Shown here: positions 1 to 10,700 of the stretch, in pieces
Layout: each line of letters starts with the position of its first letter
How positions within the stretch are numbered: position 1 is the stretch's first letter
Assembly (NCBI GenBank): GCA_023230325.1
Contig: JALNXN010000005.1
Location: 1-64,000 of the forward strand
Direction: 5' to 3'
Length of the DNA: 64,000 nt
From: an archaeon
GTDB lineage: Archaea; Iainarchaeota; Iainarchaeia; Iainarchaeales; CSSED10-239
Position numbers and translations under genes: made by a program
The notes under the pieces: generated by a model
Seen by the model: the letters and a program-made list of their open reading frames with translations, nothing else
Told to the model about the DNA's origin: nothing
The model's database searches: none

Positions 1-1437
1 GCTTTTAAATCAAATTCTGATACTGAAGTTTTAATTCATGGTTATGAAGAGTGGGGTCTTGATCTTCTTTTGAAAAAAATTAATGGGCAATTTGCTTTTG
101 GACTGTATGATTTAAAAAAAAAAAAAATATTTCTTGTAAGAGATAGATCTGGAATAAACCCTTTATATTATTCTTTAGAAAATAATACGCTTATTTTTTC
201 ATCGGAATTAAAAAGTATTAATTATTTTTTAAAACAAACACAGTTAGACTCAAAAGCTGTAGATTTATTTTTTAGATTTGGATATATTCCTTCTCCAATG
301 ACTATTTTTACTAATATTAAAAAATTAAAACCTGCTCACTATATTGAAATTTCTAAAAACTATTTTTTTGAAAGAGAATATTGGAAATTAAATATTTCTA
401 ATAATGGTTTTTCTATTAAAAAAAATATTTCTAAAATACAGGCTTTATTAGATGAATCTGTTAAAAAAAGGTTAGTATCAGATGTCCCAATAGGTGCGTT
501 TTTATCTGGTGGCGCCGATTCAAGTGCAGTTGTAGCTACAATGGCAAAGTATAAATCAGATTTACATACATTTTCAATAGGTTTTGAAAATTCTAAATAT
601 GATGAAACTAAATATGCACAAAATATAGCAGATGCTGTAAATACTGATCATCATGTAAAAATTTTAACTGAAAAAGATTTTTTTAAGTATTTAGAAAAAG
701 TTCCTTTTCATTATGATGAACCTTTTGCAGATTCTTCTCAAATACCTACAATGGCAGTGTCTGATTTTGCAAAAAAATACGTTACTGTTTCTTTAAGTGG
801 AGATGGCGGTGATGAATTATTTGCAGGTTATAATAGTCATGTACTTTTAAACAAATATGCATTATTATCTAAATCTATTTACTATACCAAATATTTATGG
901 AGTTTGATTGGGCATTCTAAAATTGCAGAAAATTTATTTCCAAATAAGTTAAATAATCTTTATAACTCTTTTTATTATTTTTATGGGTTTCATAATCTTA
1001 AATTTGATAATAATATGTTAAATTATATTCAAAAGGTTGATTACAAGTATTATCTTCCTGATGATATTTTAACAAAAGTTGATAGGGCTTCTCTTGCATT
1101 TTCTTTAGAATCTAGGCCTCCTCTATTAGATAATGATCTTGTAGATTTTGCATTTTCTATTCTTCCTGAGCAAAGAATAAAAAATAACATATCTAAATTT
1201 ATTTTTAAAAAAGCTTTAGAGGACAGAGTACCTAAATATAATCTGTATAGAGATAAAATGGGTTTTGGTTTTAACTGTAACGATTATGTTAAGGGTTATG
1301 ATTTTAATTATAATAATTTTAAAGATTACATGTCTTTATCTAAATTTAATAAAATAACTTCTGAAAATAATATTTCTTATTGGTATGCAGTTATATTTGA
1401 TAAATGGAGTAAATATTATGACACAAATTTTAAATAA
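1..1437 (+). CDS. asnB: Asparagine synthetase (glutamine-hydrolysing), 5' end outside the window
   Basis: Converts aspartate to asparagine with glutamine as amide donor, using ATP. The reading frame is open from base 1, so the N-terminus, including the nucleophilic Cys2 of the glutaminase domain, lies outside the window; the first in-frame TTG (base 70) is inside the domain and is not a true start. The visible N-terminal part has the class II amidotransferase pattern (NGQFAFGLYD, then VRDRSGINPLYY). The synthetase domain carries the PP-loop SGGADSS and the SLSGDGGDELFAGY motif. Such paralogues often sit in surface-polysaccharide loci and may amidate a sugar acid, which fits the glycosyltransferase neighbours. 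Its last bases overlap the convergent glycosyltransferase gene by 8 nt. Confidence 0.93.
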   Translation, partial: AFKSNSDTEVLIHGYEEWGLDLLLKKINGQFAFGLYDLKKKKIFLVRDRSGINPLYYSLENNTLIFSSELKSINYFLKQTQLDSKAVDLFFRFGYIPSPMTIFTNIKKLKPAHYIEISKNYFFEREYWKLNISNNGFSIKKNISKIQALLDESVKKRLVSDVPIGAFLSGGADSSAVVATMAKYKSDLHTFSIGFENSKYDETKYAQNIADAVNTDHHVKILTEKDFFKYLEKVPFHYDEPFADSSQIPTMAVSDFAKKYVTVSLSGDGGDELFAGYNSHVLLNKYALLSKSIYYTKYLWSLIGHSKIAENLFPNKLNNLYNSFYYFYGFHNLKFDNNMLNYIQKVDYKYYLPDDILTKVDRASLAFSLESRPPLLDNDLVDFAFSILPEQRIKNNISKFIFKKALEDRVPKYNLYRDKMGFGFNCNDYVKGYDFNYNNFKDYMSLSKFNKITSENNISYWYAVIFDKWSKYYDTNFK

Positions 1438-2245
1438 GTTTATAATAATATTTTGTAAAATCATTTTTAAGTAATTCTTCTTTTTTTTTAATTTTTTTAT
1501 AGTTTTTAAAATATGCTAGTTTAAAGTAAAGTTTAGGGGTTATTTTTTGTAAAAAAATACTACTTATGTAGCTAAGAGATATTCTTTTATAATTTAATGC
1601 GTTTTTTATAATTTCTGAGATAGAGTGATCTCTAATCCACTTATTCCCTAGATTATTTAAATCTCCTCTCATTAAATGCAATCCGTAAACATTTTTAAAG
1701 TTATATATTCTTTTTTTATCTTTACATAAAATTTTTTTCATAAAGTATAAATCTGTTTCAAATGTTATATTTGTGTTATATTTTATGTTTTTATTTCTAA
1801 AAAGTAATGTTGTGTGAAATGTAAAATAATCTATTTCCTTAGAGTAATTATAATGATAATATTTTCCTTTTTCGTAGTAATAAATCATACTAGATCCACA
1901 CCCAACATATTTAGTATTTTCATCTAAAAAAGATACTTGTTTTCTAAGTTTGTCTGGGTGCCAAAGATCATCATGATCTTGTATCGCTATATATTTTCCT
2001 TTTGCTTTTTTTAACAACAAGTTTAATCCAGGATATGCACCTATGTTTTTTTTGCTAAAAATAACTTTTATTTTTTTATTTTTAGTATATTTTTTTAGTA
2101 TTTCTTTAGTTTTATCTTGTGAATTGTTATCTAATATAAGTAATTCCCAATTTTTGTATGTTTGATCAAATATACTTTTCAATGTGTTTTCAATATATTT
2201 TTCACAATTGTATGTGCAAATTAAGATTGATACTTTTGGTTTCAT
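1430..2245 (-). CDS. Family 2 glycosyltransferase
   Basis: A 271-residue cytoplasmic GT-A glycosyltransferase that probably adds one sugar to a lipid-linked surface glycan. The N-terminus has the family start VSILICTYNCEKYIENTLKS, and the metal/nucleotide-binding acidic cluster QDHDDLWHPDKL lies near residues 87-98. No membrane segment is evident; the C-terminus is lysine- and tyrosine-rich. It follows the DUF4422 gene by only 2 nt, so the two are probably cotranscribed, and it converges on asnB with an 8-nt overlap. Donor and acceptor sugars cannot be told from sequence. Confidence 0.9.
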   Translation of the reverse strand: MKPKVSILICTYNCEKYIENTLKSIFDQTYKNWELLILDNNSQDKTKEILKKYTKNKKIKVIFSKKNIGAYPGLNLLLKKAKGKYIAIQDHDDLWHPDKLRKQVSFLDENTKYVGCGSSMIYYYEKGKYYHYNYSKEIDYFTFHTTLLFRNKNIKYNTNITFETDLYFMKKILCKDKKRIYNFKNVYGLHLMRGDLNNLGNKWIRDHSISEIIKNALNYKRISLSYISSIFLQKITPKLYFKLAYFKNYKKIKKKEELLKNDFTKYYYKLI

Positions 2246-2247
2246 AA

Positions 2248-3051
2248 TTATTCATCAATAAACATTACTGGCATTTCTTTAATTTTAATTTTTGGTTTTT
2301 CATACATCAAATATAACATGTATGTTGTAAATAATCTTTCTGAAATAAAAGCAAAAACTCTTTGTTGATACGGATCTTTAGATATAGTTATATTTGTTTC
2401 TAATTTATTTAGATTTTTAAATAACCAATTCATATAAGTATTAAATATTTCTTTACTGAAAATCCCCATATTATAAGGGTAAATCCAATTATTATTTTCC
2501 ATTTGTTTAAAATATTTGTAGTAAAGCGGTTGTTTTTTCATTATTTGAGTTAATTTTTTCCAATCTTCTTTTCTGTGGCTAAATTCATATTGTTTCCGAA
2601 CTGTTTTTCCAAAATACCATTTTTTTGGAATGATTATGTCATAATCTTCTACTAAAGCAATTTTTTTATGAAACATATTTATTTTTGATAGTTTTTTATT
2701 TATTTGAAAATTATAATTTACGTTTAAATTTAATGTTCTTCTTAAATTTAAATATGCATTTTTAAATTTTTCAATTATTTTATTTTGAGGTTCTATAAAA
2801 TATCTTCTATAGTGCATTATACCGTAATAGTCAGCATCTATGTTTTTCCACATCCAATAGACTGCAGTTAGTTCTGAATAGTTTGGATTTTTGTGAGAAA
2901 TATTTTTTCCTGTGTCGTCTCCTAAAATTTTTAAATCAATATTAGAGTTTAATTTTCCGGCATGAATTGGATTAAATAAATGTGATATTGTTTTTAATGT
3001 GGAATGAGGTTTGTGATAGGCAACCATTACAAATATTTTTTTTGAGTTCAC
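2248..3051 (-). CDS. DUF4422 family glycosyltransferase-like protein
   Basis: A 267-residue protein of the DUF4422 family, found in capsule and O-antigen clusters and thought to be glycosyltransferases. Family signatures visible are KIFVMVAYHKPH at the N-terminus, a conserved SELTAVYWMWKN segment and GIMHYRRYF. The start is a GTG (base 3051); it is preferred over the internal ATG nine codons later because the KIFV segment belongs to the domain. It lies between the FkbM methyltransferase and the GT2 gene on the same strand, so it is probably part of one glycan operon. The exact reaction is unknown. Confidence 0.82.
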   Translation of the reverse strand: MNSKKIFVMVAYHKPHSTLKTISHLFNPIHAGKLNSNIDLKILGDDTGKNISHKNPNYSELTAVYWMWKNIDADYYGIMHYRRYFIEPQNKIIEKFKNAYLNLRRTLNLNVNYNFQINKKLSKINMFHKKIALVEDYDIIIPKKWYFGKTVRKQYEFSHRKEDWKKLTQIMKKQPLYYKYFKQMENNNWIYPYNMGIFSKEIFNTYMNWLFKNLNKLETNITISKDPYQQRVFAFISERLFTTYMLYLMYEKPKIKIKEMPVMFIDE

Positions 3052-3072
3052 GTTCTTTTACCTTAATCAACT

Positions 3073-4203
3073 TTAATTGGGATATGCAATTAATACTCTT
3101 TCATTTGTAGGATGAATTTTATACAAATTTAAGAATCTATATGTATAATTTAAATTCCATTTATTGATTAGTTTTGGTATTTCAAAAAAATCTTTTCCTG
3201 TGTGGTATAAGCATATTAATAACACTGGTCTATTTTTTTTAATTGTTTTTTCAGCTCCTTTAATAGCTTCTAACTCATATCCCTCTATATCCATTTTTAT
3301 TAAGCCAACATTATCTTGTATAAAATTATCGATTGTTGTTATTTCTATTTTTTCACTATCTTTTGTTTTTAAGTTATTTTTTTTAATGTAAGAACTATCT
3401 AATGCGTTTTCTAAATATACATTTTTATTTTTATCTCCAAGTCCTTTTTTAATAGGAGTAATTAGTGGATTTAGATTATTTAATTTAATGGTTTCTATTA
3501 ATTTGAGATAATTTTTAGTATCTGGTTCAAAAGAATATATTTTTTTAGGTTTTAGTTTTTCGAAAATTAATGCAGAATCACCTACAAAAGCACCACAATC
3601 TAAAATGTTCTTGTGAGCAATATTTGAAATTACTTTTTTAGGTATAATATCAAGTCCGTAGTTATGATAAAATGAAGATATGCCTACATTTGAAGAAGCT
3701 AATGTGTATTTTTTGTTATTGTAATTAATGTCAGTATAATTTGCATTTTTGAATTTAATATTTTTTCTAAAGAAGTCATCATATTTTTTAAAATAAGTTA
3801 AATCATCCTCAGTAAATAAATTATATGTAAATAATTGTCCTCTTAAGGCCATGTAAAGTTTATTTTTTATAAATTTGATTATTTCTTTTTTATCGTTATC
3901 ATTTTCAAATAAATCTAAATTAAAATTAACCTCATGTGTTAAACTGTATTCTAAAAAGTTTAAACTCCATTTAAGATCAATTTCAGAATATTTATACTCT
4001 AAAGGATTTGTTTTTGTATTATGCTTAAGGTATAATCTGTACATTGGTTTTAACATCTTTTCTTTTAAAAATTTGGGAGTAATCATACTTATTTTAGTCA
4101 AATATATGTTAGTTTTATTTTTATTTGATTTTGCCCCATTTTCATGATATTCTTCAATTATTTCGTGTATGCATTTTAATATATATTTATTATTAATTTT
4201 CAT
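3073..4203 (-). CDS. FkbM family SAM-dependent methyltransferase
   Basis: A Rossmann-fold O-methyltransferase. The SAM-binding motif I is ILDCGAFVGDSALIFE, the acidic motif II is IYSFEPDTKNY, and the family hallmark IKMDIEGYELEAIKGAE follows. The N-terminal 190 residues are helical and of unknown role. An ATG 13 codons upstream (base 4242) is also open, but the ATG at 4203 has a GGGA-type ribosome-binding site, and the likely TATA element near 4256-4268 lies too close to 4242 for a leader, so 4203 is preferred. It begins the glycan operon and probably methylates a sugar of the surface glycan; the substrate is not known. Confidence 0.85.
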   Translation of the reverse strand: MKINNKYILKCIHEIIEEYHENGAKSNKNKTNIYLTKISMITPKFLKEKMLKPMYRLYLKHNTKTNPLEYKYSEIDLKWSLNFLEYSLTHEVNFNLDLFENDNDKKEIIKFIKNKLYMALRGQLFTYNLFTEDDLTYFKKYDDFFRKNIKFKNANYTDINYNNKKYTLASSNVGISSFYHNYGLDIIPKKVISNIAHKNILDCGAFVGDSALIFEKLKPKKIYSFEPDTKNYLKLIETIKLNNLNPLITPIKKGLGDKNKNVYLENALDSSYIKKNNLKTKDSEKIEITTIDNFIQDNVGLIKMDIEGYELEAIKGAEKTIKKNRPVLLICLYHTGKDFFEIPKLINKWNLNYTYRFLNLYKIHPTNERVLIAYPN

Positions 4204-4474
4204 AATTAGTCCCTTATTTCTTTTTATTTTAAAGTATTTCATAATATTTCTAAATAAAACTATTTATATACTTTTCTAAACCATAATATTATTATAAGTA
4301 TGATAAGTAATCAAAAAGAAGATTGTAAATAAACAAATAAAAAGAATTAAAAAATATTTAATAAAAATGAAAACCTTAAATCTCCAATTCTAGAAGCATT
4401 TAATATTGTTCCTTTCTAATAAAAACTATTTTTAATAAATTGATTTAATGATTTTTAAAATTCTTTATACCTAC

Positions 4475-4504
4475 TTATTATATAATAAAAAAAAATATAT
4501 AAAA
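4475..4504 (+). promoter_or_regulatory. Probable TATA region of the cold-shock gene
   Basis: Two overlapping TATA-like stretches (TTATTATATAATAAAA at 4475-4490 and AAATATATAAAAG at 4493-4505) precede the gene. Either would put transcription start within about 15 nt of the TTG codon, so the message has a very short leader. Confidence 0.45.
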
Positions 4505-4517
4505 GAGTGAAAAAAAT

Positions 4518-4709
4518 TTGAATGGTACTGTAAAATTTTATAACATTAACAAAAACTTCGGTTTTATTACTGGAGAAGATGGTAAAGACTACTTTGTTCA
4601 CGGTTCAGGAATTGCTGACAATGAACAACTTAGAGATGCTATGCCAGTTTCTTTCGATGTTATTGAAGATGAAAAAGGACAAAAAGCAATTAACGTAAGA
4701 AAAGCTTAA
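4518..4709 (+). CDS. Cold-shock domain protein (CspA-like)
   Basis: A 63-residue single cold-shock domain that binds single-stranded RNA or DNA as a chaperone. RNP1-like KNFGFIT and RNP2-like YFVHGSGI are both present, and the length is standard for the family. The start is TTG: the nearby ATG (4522) is out of frame and closes at once, while GAGTGA lies 7 nt before the TTG. CspA-type proteins are common in bacteria and patchy in archaea (some DPANN and haloarchaea), so an ancestral transfer is plausible. The gene stands alone between divergent glycan genes and a transposase-like remnant. Confidence 0.9.
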   Translation: MNGTVKFYNINKNFGFITGEDGKDYFVHGSGIADNEQLRDAMPVSFDVIEDEKGQKAINVRKA

Positions 4710-5060
4710 TTGTGTTCTTTTAAAACAAGATACACCACTTCGTGATGGGATTTAATAGTTTCATAACTGTGCAAATCTAATTTTCAGTCTAATTCATTAT
4801 AGTCAGAACATTTGCGGTTAAAATTTTTACATAATTTTCATAAGGTTAATAAATAAGCTGTAATATCCTTTGAGATAATATTTATTTTATAGTATCTAAA
4901 AAACTCTTGCACTTGTGCAGGAATTTGATTATTCAATGTTAAATGCTTTGAGGATGCAACCATCTTCTAAACTCATTTTGTAATTTTTCTGATTAATTAT
5001 TTTTATATTTTTTATTTAAATTCTTAAAATAATTTATTTTTTTAAACAATCTCATAAAAT
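4710..5060 (-). pseudogene. Gene-free stretch with a possible decayed transposase C-terminus
   Basis: No intact gene is present. On the minus strand two neighbouring frames give NEFRRWLHPQSI (about 4945-4982) and then HLTLNNQIPAQVQEFF (about 4905-4952). These look like the C-terminal end of a DDE transposase, where an RPH.xLNxxTPA-type segment is typical, broken by a frameshift and stops. No terminal inverted repeats or target duplication were seen. The call rests on short motif likeness only. Confidence 0.3.
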
Positions 5061-6524
5061 CTACTTCCTTACCTCTTTTAACAAACTAAAGATCTCTTTA
5101 ACCTTAAAATATCTAAACATAAAAATAAATGACACATAAAACAGTCCACCAACCAAACAATAAAATAATACGTTTAAGGAGTTATTAATTACAACCACCT
5201 TTAAAACATCCTTTACTAAATAAATCCCAAACAACATAAGAATAGAAGAGATAAAAGGAATTACTAACTTTCTAAAGAAACCAAACTTGACTATATTCTT
5301 ACTTACCTTTACATACATTCCAACAAATATTATTAACTCTGACAAAACAGTTGTTACTGCTGCTCCAACAATCCCAAACAAAGGAATTGCAATAAAGTTT
5401 AATACAACATTTACGACTGCTGCAATTAAGAATAATTTAAATAAATATTTTTGCAAATTATGAATAGTTAATATATTATTAAAGATCTGATTAAATGCAT
5501 TTATTAAAAAGAAAATAATAACTACCTGAAAAGCAATAAATCCAATAACAAAGTCTTTTCCAAAAATTAACCTAATAATATCTTTTGCTAAATAGATTAC
5601 CCCAAAAACCATTGGCAAAGCTAAAACTATTATTATTCTTGAATATTTGTCAAGTATTCCCTTAAACCTACTACTTTTATAGTTTCTAGAAAGGATTGGG
5701 AAAAATACTGTGGAAAATAAAGCAATAATTCCAATCAAAAACCCATAAAAAGTATAACCTGTAGAATATAACCCAACCTGATAATCATTTAACATAAAAG
5801 ATATCATAAACTTATCAAAATTAAAATAAATAACTCCAAAGATTGTAGTTAAGGCAAAAGGATAGGATAGTTTTAGTTTACTTAATAAAAAGCCTTTCTT
5901 AAAAACTGGTTTAAATTTTATCTTACTTTTAAACATTTTCTTAAAGACATATATAATGTAAAATAGAACAATAACTGAGGATAAAATATAAGCTAAAGCC
6001 ACACCAATTATCTTCAAGTTTAAAAAAACAACTAAAATTATAAATATAACAATCAATAACTTAAGTAACACTTCTTTTATTGATGAAAATTTCATTAACT
6101 CAAAAGAATTTAAATAAACTACCAAATATCCAGCTATTGATTGTGCAATCAAGTTAATTGCAAGTAATACTATTAAAACTTTAACAATTAATAGTTTAGG
6201 CAAAAGTAAAGTAATTAAAACTATTACCACAAAAAACAAAATATACAAATAGATCTTAAAATAGAAAAAATTATTAAAATATTTACTTAATAAAGCTTTT
6301 TTCCTACTAACATCTCTAAAAATTAAAATACCAGTCCCAACATCAAAAAAAACAGCAAACAAAGAAACAAAAGATAAAGCAAAGTTAAGTTGACCATAAC
6401 CCTCAACACCTAAATATCTAGGAATAAGTGTTATAGTTACAATTGAAAGAAGATAAACAAATACCTTAGAGATTGTCAACCAACCAATATTTCTTACAAT
6501 TGTTTTTTTTTCTGTGTTTTCCAT
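5061..6524 (-). CDS. Polysaccharide flippase (Wzx/RfbX type, MOP superfamily)
   Basis: A 487-residue integral membrane protein with about 12-14 predicted transmembrane helices. The family pattern is clear: NIGWLTISKVFVYLLSIVTI at the N-terminus, RYLGVEGYGQLNFALSFV, and GTGILIFRDVSRKK in the first third. Such proteins move lipid-linked oligosaccharides across the cytoplasmic membrane. It lies beside the glycosyltransferase set and is read in the same direction, so it probably exports the same glycan. Base composition is as AT-rich as the neighbours. It is unlikely to be a drug-exporting MATE, since the MATE-specific motifs are absent. Confidence 0.88.
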   Translation of the reverse strand: MENTEKKTIVRNIGWLTISKVFVYLLSIVTITLIPRYLGVEGYGQLNFALSFVSLFAVFFDVGTGILIFRDVSRKKALLSKYFNNFFYFKIYLYILFFVVIVLITLLLPKLLIVKVLIVLLAINLIAQSIAGYLVVYLNSFELMKFSSIKEVLLKLLIVIFIILVVFLNLKIIGVALAYILSSVIVLFYIIYVFKKMFKSKIKFKPVFKKGFLLSKLKLSYPFALTTIFGVIYFNFDKFMISFMLNDYQVGLYSTGYTFYGFLIGIIALFSTVFFPILSRNYKSSRFKGILDKYSRIIIVLALPMVFGVIYLAKDIIRLIFGKDFVIGFIAFQVVIIFFLINAFNQIFNNILTIHNLQKYLFKLFLIAAVVNVVLNFIAIPLFGIVGAAVTTVLSELIIFVGMYVKVSKNIVKFGFFRKLVIPFISSILMLFGIYLVKDVLKVVVINNSLNVLFYCLVGGLFYVSFIFMFRYFKVKEIFSLLKEVRK

Positions 6525-6692
6525 AGTGTCATAATTTTTTTATTTTTATCCTAAATATAAATATATCTAAACAAATATAATATAATTAAATCAGAAAGTA
6601 ATAAAAATAGAAAGTAAATTAATATAATTATAAAAAGTAAATTCTAAGTAAAAATAGAAATAAATCTAATACTTTAAAATAAAGAAGAAAAT

Positions 6693-7588
6693 ATGAAACC
6701 TATAGATAAATTAAGAAAAAACATAGAAAAACAAGATCTTTATGAATTCTTTGTAAATTATCTTGAAGAAACAAAGACTTCTAAAAAAAAACCTAGTTCT
6801 TATTAATAATTATTTTAAAGAATTAGAAAAAAGATATAAAGGAAAAGAGCTTTTAGAAATGAACAATTATATTTCTTCTATTAGAAAGAATAGTAACTCA
6901 AAGCTGTCACTTTTTATGGAATTACTAAAATCAGATATTTTATTTTTTAAAAGAAATAAAAGAATTAGATCATTAAAATCTAATTTAATTAAATTAAATA
7001 AAAATATACCAATCGATTCTACTCTTGAGTCAAAATATAAATTTGAAGCTTGTACTGAAACTTATTTAGGATTTTATCAGAGCTTTTCTTTCTGGAACAT
7101 TAACAACTATTAAAGTTAAATTAAAAAACGGAGATAAGGTAGAATTTTTAAGATTGCTTGGTAAAAATTCTTTTGGAGACAAAGGAATATCTAATAACTT
7201 TAGCTTACACAAAGTTGGAGTAAATAAATTATTATTAAATCCATTTAGTAAAAATTTAGATGTTTATAGTTATAAAACAAAAAATGGCAAAATTACAAGT
7301 TTAAAAAAAGAATATGATTTAAATAAATATAAAAAAGAACTAAAGTTTGAATATTGCTCAAAATCAAAAATTTCTAGAAAGCAAAAGGAGACACAAAAAC
7401 TAATTGTAGATCTATTAACAGAAATTAATAAGTTCTACACTAAAGATGGAGTTAGTGGAATTGAAAGGATGAAAAGATTAAAAAAAGGTTGGGATATAGG
7501 AGCTGAAAAGAAAAAAACAGAAGAAATTAAAAAAGCAAAAGATAGACAAAAAACTAAAAAAAATTTAAAAATGAAAAAAAGGAAATAA
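6693..7588 (+). pseudogene. Unknown gene broken by two frameshifts
   Basis: Reading from ATG 6693 gives MKPIDKLRKNIEKQDLYEFF and continues coherently only if the frame is changed twice. The first change is at an A9 run (about 6783-6791), the second near a T4 run (about 7071-7075). Both move the frame by +1. The rebuilt protein would be about 297 residues: helical, lysine-rich, with a middle segment LSGTLTTIKVKLKNGDKVEF and a strongly basic C-terminal tail. The intact pieces run 6763-7113 and 7154-7588. No known family was recognised. The breaks may be real decay or indel errors in homopolymers. Confidence 0.55.
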
Positions 7589-7751
7589 GACAGGCACTCT
7601 ACATTTACACCCACATTCTAATTAATAATAAACTAATTAAAATTAGCAATAATCAAATGTTTTATAAATTTATATATCTTAAATATAATATAGTTTCTAA
7701 AAAGAGAAATATATAAAGAAATATAATTATAAGGTAAAAAACAGTTAACTT

Positions 7752-10700
7752 ATGGAATATGTAGATTGGGTAATGTCTTTTGGAATTTTTATAATTGTCT
7801 TTGTTGGGATAATTATAGCTCTACCTAATTTTTTACCAGATATTAATTTACAAGAAAACACATATACTGCTAAAAGTGTTTATTCTAATCTCTTTGAAGA
7901 GATTAACACCTACACAGTTATTAATAATAATGACTTACAAATACACCCCTTTTCTATACCCCTAGAAAACAATTTTGGTAGAAGTGCTGGAATTAGTGTT
8001 GTTGAAGGGAATGTTGCTTATGGGCTTGTGCAAAATAAAACTAAATTTTATAACTTTGAAGCATATGATATTAACACAAATAAAATAATGCTGGTTAATG
8101 AGGACTTTGAAGACTACAATTACTTAGATACTTTTTTATTAGAGCAAGGAGCACTAACCTTTTCAAATGGTTCTCTTAATCTAAACAATATGGTAAGTCT
8201 TAAAACCAATTCTTCCTTCTTAGATTACACAGGCTCTCTTGATTTTAAAGCAGACAACATTAATGTCTATTTTAATTATATAGATTTAGATAACTATTAT
8301 TTTTGTGAAGTTACTAATGAAGATGTCTCTGTTTTTGAAAACTTAAATGGAACAATTACCAAAGTTGGCTTTATAGATTACACAAAAACAAAAGAATGGA
8401 ATAATGTTTCTTTTGGTTTTGTTGGAAATGATGTTTTTTGTGGAATCAATAAACAATTAATAACAACTACTAATAACTTAGATCAAAACCAAAGTTACAT
8501 AAAAATAGAAGCAAACGACACAAACACATATGTTGATAATTTTAAAATTTATAAAAATTCTGACTTGGTTGTAGATACTATTAATAACCAAATTAAAACT
8601 ACTGACCTAAATGTAAATGTTGAAAATAATGTTTTACAAATAAATGCTTTAGGCTTTGATTTTAATTTAAATTTTTTCTCAAATCTAAGTTACAATCCTA
8701 ATAATCAAATCATAAATATTAAAGATGAAGAGAATGTTACAAGGGCCACCATATTTCCAAACTCAAATGAATTTTGGTTTAATATTAACAAAGAAGAAGA
8801 TTTAAACATTTCTTCAAACATCTTACAACCAAAAGATTATGATTACTATATTGAAGATGATGGAACTAACAAATATGTTTGGACAAAAGTAGATCTTAAA
8901 GGAAATGAAACAAAAACTATTTATTTGTCAAAAGAAGGAACTAACACACCTAATGGAGATGAAGTTTTTGATTTTTTTGATGACTTTGATGGAACATCTT
9001 TAGACACACAAAAATGGAACAAGTTTGGAACTGAGTTTGGGGACATTGTTGTAAATTCTGGAGAACTAATAATAACTAATGTTACTAGCACAAAAGAAGA
9101 ATATCTTGGGATCTTTTCAAATATAGATCATATGACTTTTGGAAAAGTCTTAACAGTTAGGTCTAAGATGAAAAGTGGGGGTTATGCAACATTATTTGGT
9201 TATGCTAGTCAACCTTATAAGCCAATTCTTCACAATGACAGCCTAACAGATGGTTTTAGTTGGTATGGAAAGGTTGATGATAAAAGTTCAGCTTTATCTT
9301 TTGCTTTTGGAACAAATTTAATTTCTAACAATTCAGTTTCTCATGATCCAAGCATCTATGCTGTTTACAATGCAGAATTGATTTCTCAAGAGAATCTTAA
9401 AATCTATAAAAATCAAAGTCTACAATACACACAAACAAACAAATTATATGTTCCTAACTACTCACTTCCAATTTATTATTCTACAGATGGAGATACTACA
9501 CCAACCTCAATTACCTCAGATTATGTTTTTGTAAGAAAATATGTTTCTACACAACCAACAATAAATGTTTCTTATATAAATAATAATACTTACAAAGTTG
9601 ACATAACTAATAACACTGCTAATGATCTTAACAACCTCCAAATTAAAATTCCAAACAACATTCTTGAAATTGCCTCTAAATCAGAGAGTTTGGTCTTAAC
9701 AAATGATTATTTTAAAAAAAATAGTTCTTTAAAATTTACAAACAACAATAATGAAAATGTAGTTTTTAATTTTTTTGATAAATATAATAACACCATTGAT
9801 TGTGATCTTACAGCATCTTCTAATGGAAACATAAACATTAACAATTGTCAAGATGATGCAACTGTAAAGTTAAGATTTTCAAGAACAGAGATACAAAACA
9901 ATTATCCAAAAATAAATATTATAAAAACTAAAGAAAATATAATAACTAAAGAAAAATTAGATTTACTTGATCTTTTTTCAAAAAACCTTCCCTACTTTAT
10001 AGAAGACTTCAACTCAGAATATAGTCTTTGGACAAAAGTAAATATACCTTCAGGTGAAACTAAAAAGATATATGTTTCTAAAGAGGAAGATTATCTTCCA
10101 AATGGAGAAAAAGTTTTTGAACTATTTGATGACTTTGAAGAAACTATCTTAGACACAGATAAATGGGAAGAACAAAAATTTGGTTCCCAAAATGCAATCA
10201 TTTCTGTTGACTCAGGAGAGTTGACTCTTGCAGGAGAACCAGCAGTTGCCTCCTCAGCAAGCATACAGTCCCTAAAAACTTTTAAAAATGATTTTGTAGT
10301 TGAGATCAAAAACAAAATAAGTTCATCAAACTATAATGACTTCTCAATTGGGGATGGAATGATTTTTGAAAATATAGAGATGCCAGGAATTGCCTATTGG
10401 TACACTTCTTACGAGAATGGTTATTTTTTTAATTGGCAAACAACAAGTTCCCTTTCTATTTTCCATATAGAAAATTCTCTTAAAACTAGACTTAAACTTA
10501 TCTCAGGAGTCTCACAACCACTTGCAGAGTGGCATAAACTTAATTACACCTACTCTTCTGATGGAAACATTATTTGGGGAAAAAACAACTCACTTTTAGG
10601 CTCAGCAATTGATGCTAACTTTATAAACACACATAAACATCTGTTAATCTCTCAAGGAGAATATTCAGATGGTTCTGGGGGACCAAGAAACTTAGATTAT

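Noticed and set aside
4522-4533. ATG start for the cold-shock protein
   Set aside because: This ATG is out of frame and reaches a stop after three codons; the in-frame TTG at 4518 has the ribosome-binding site.
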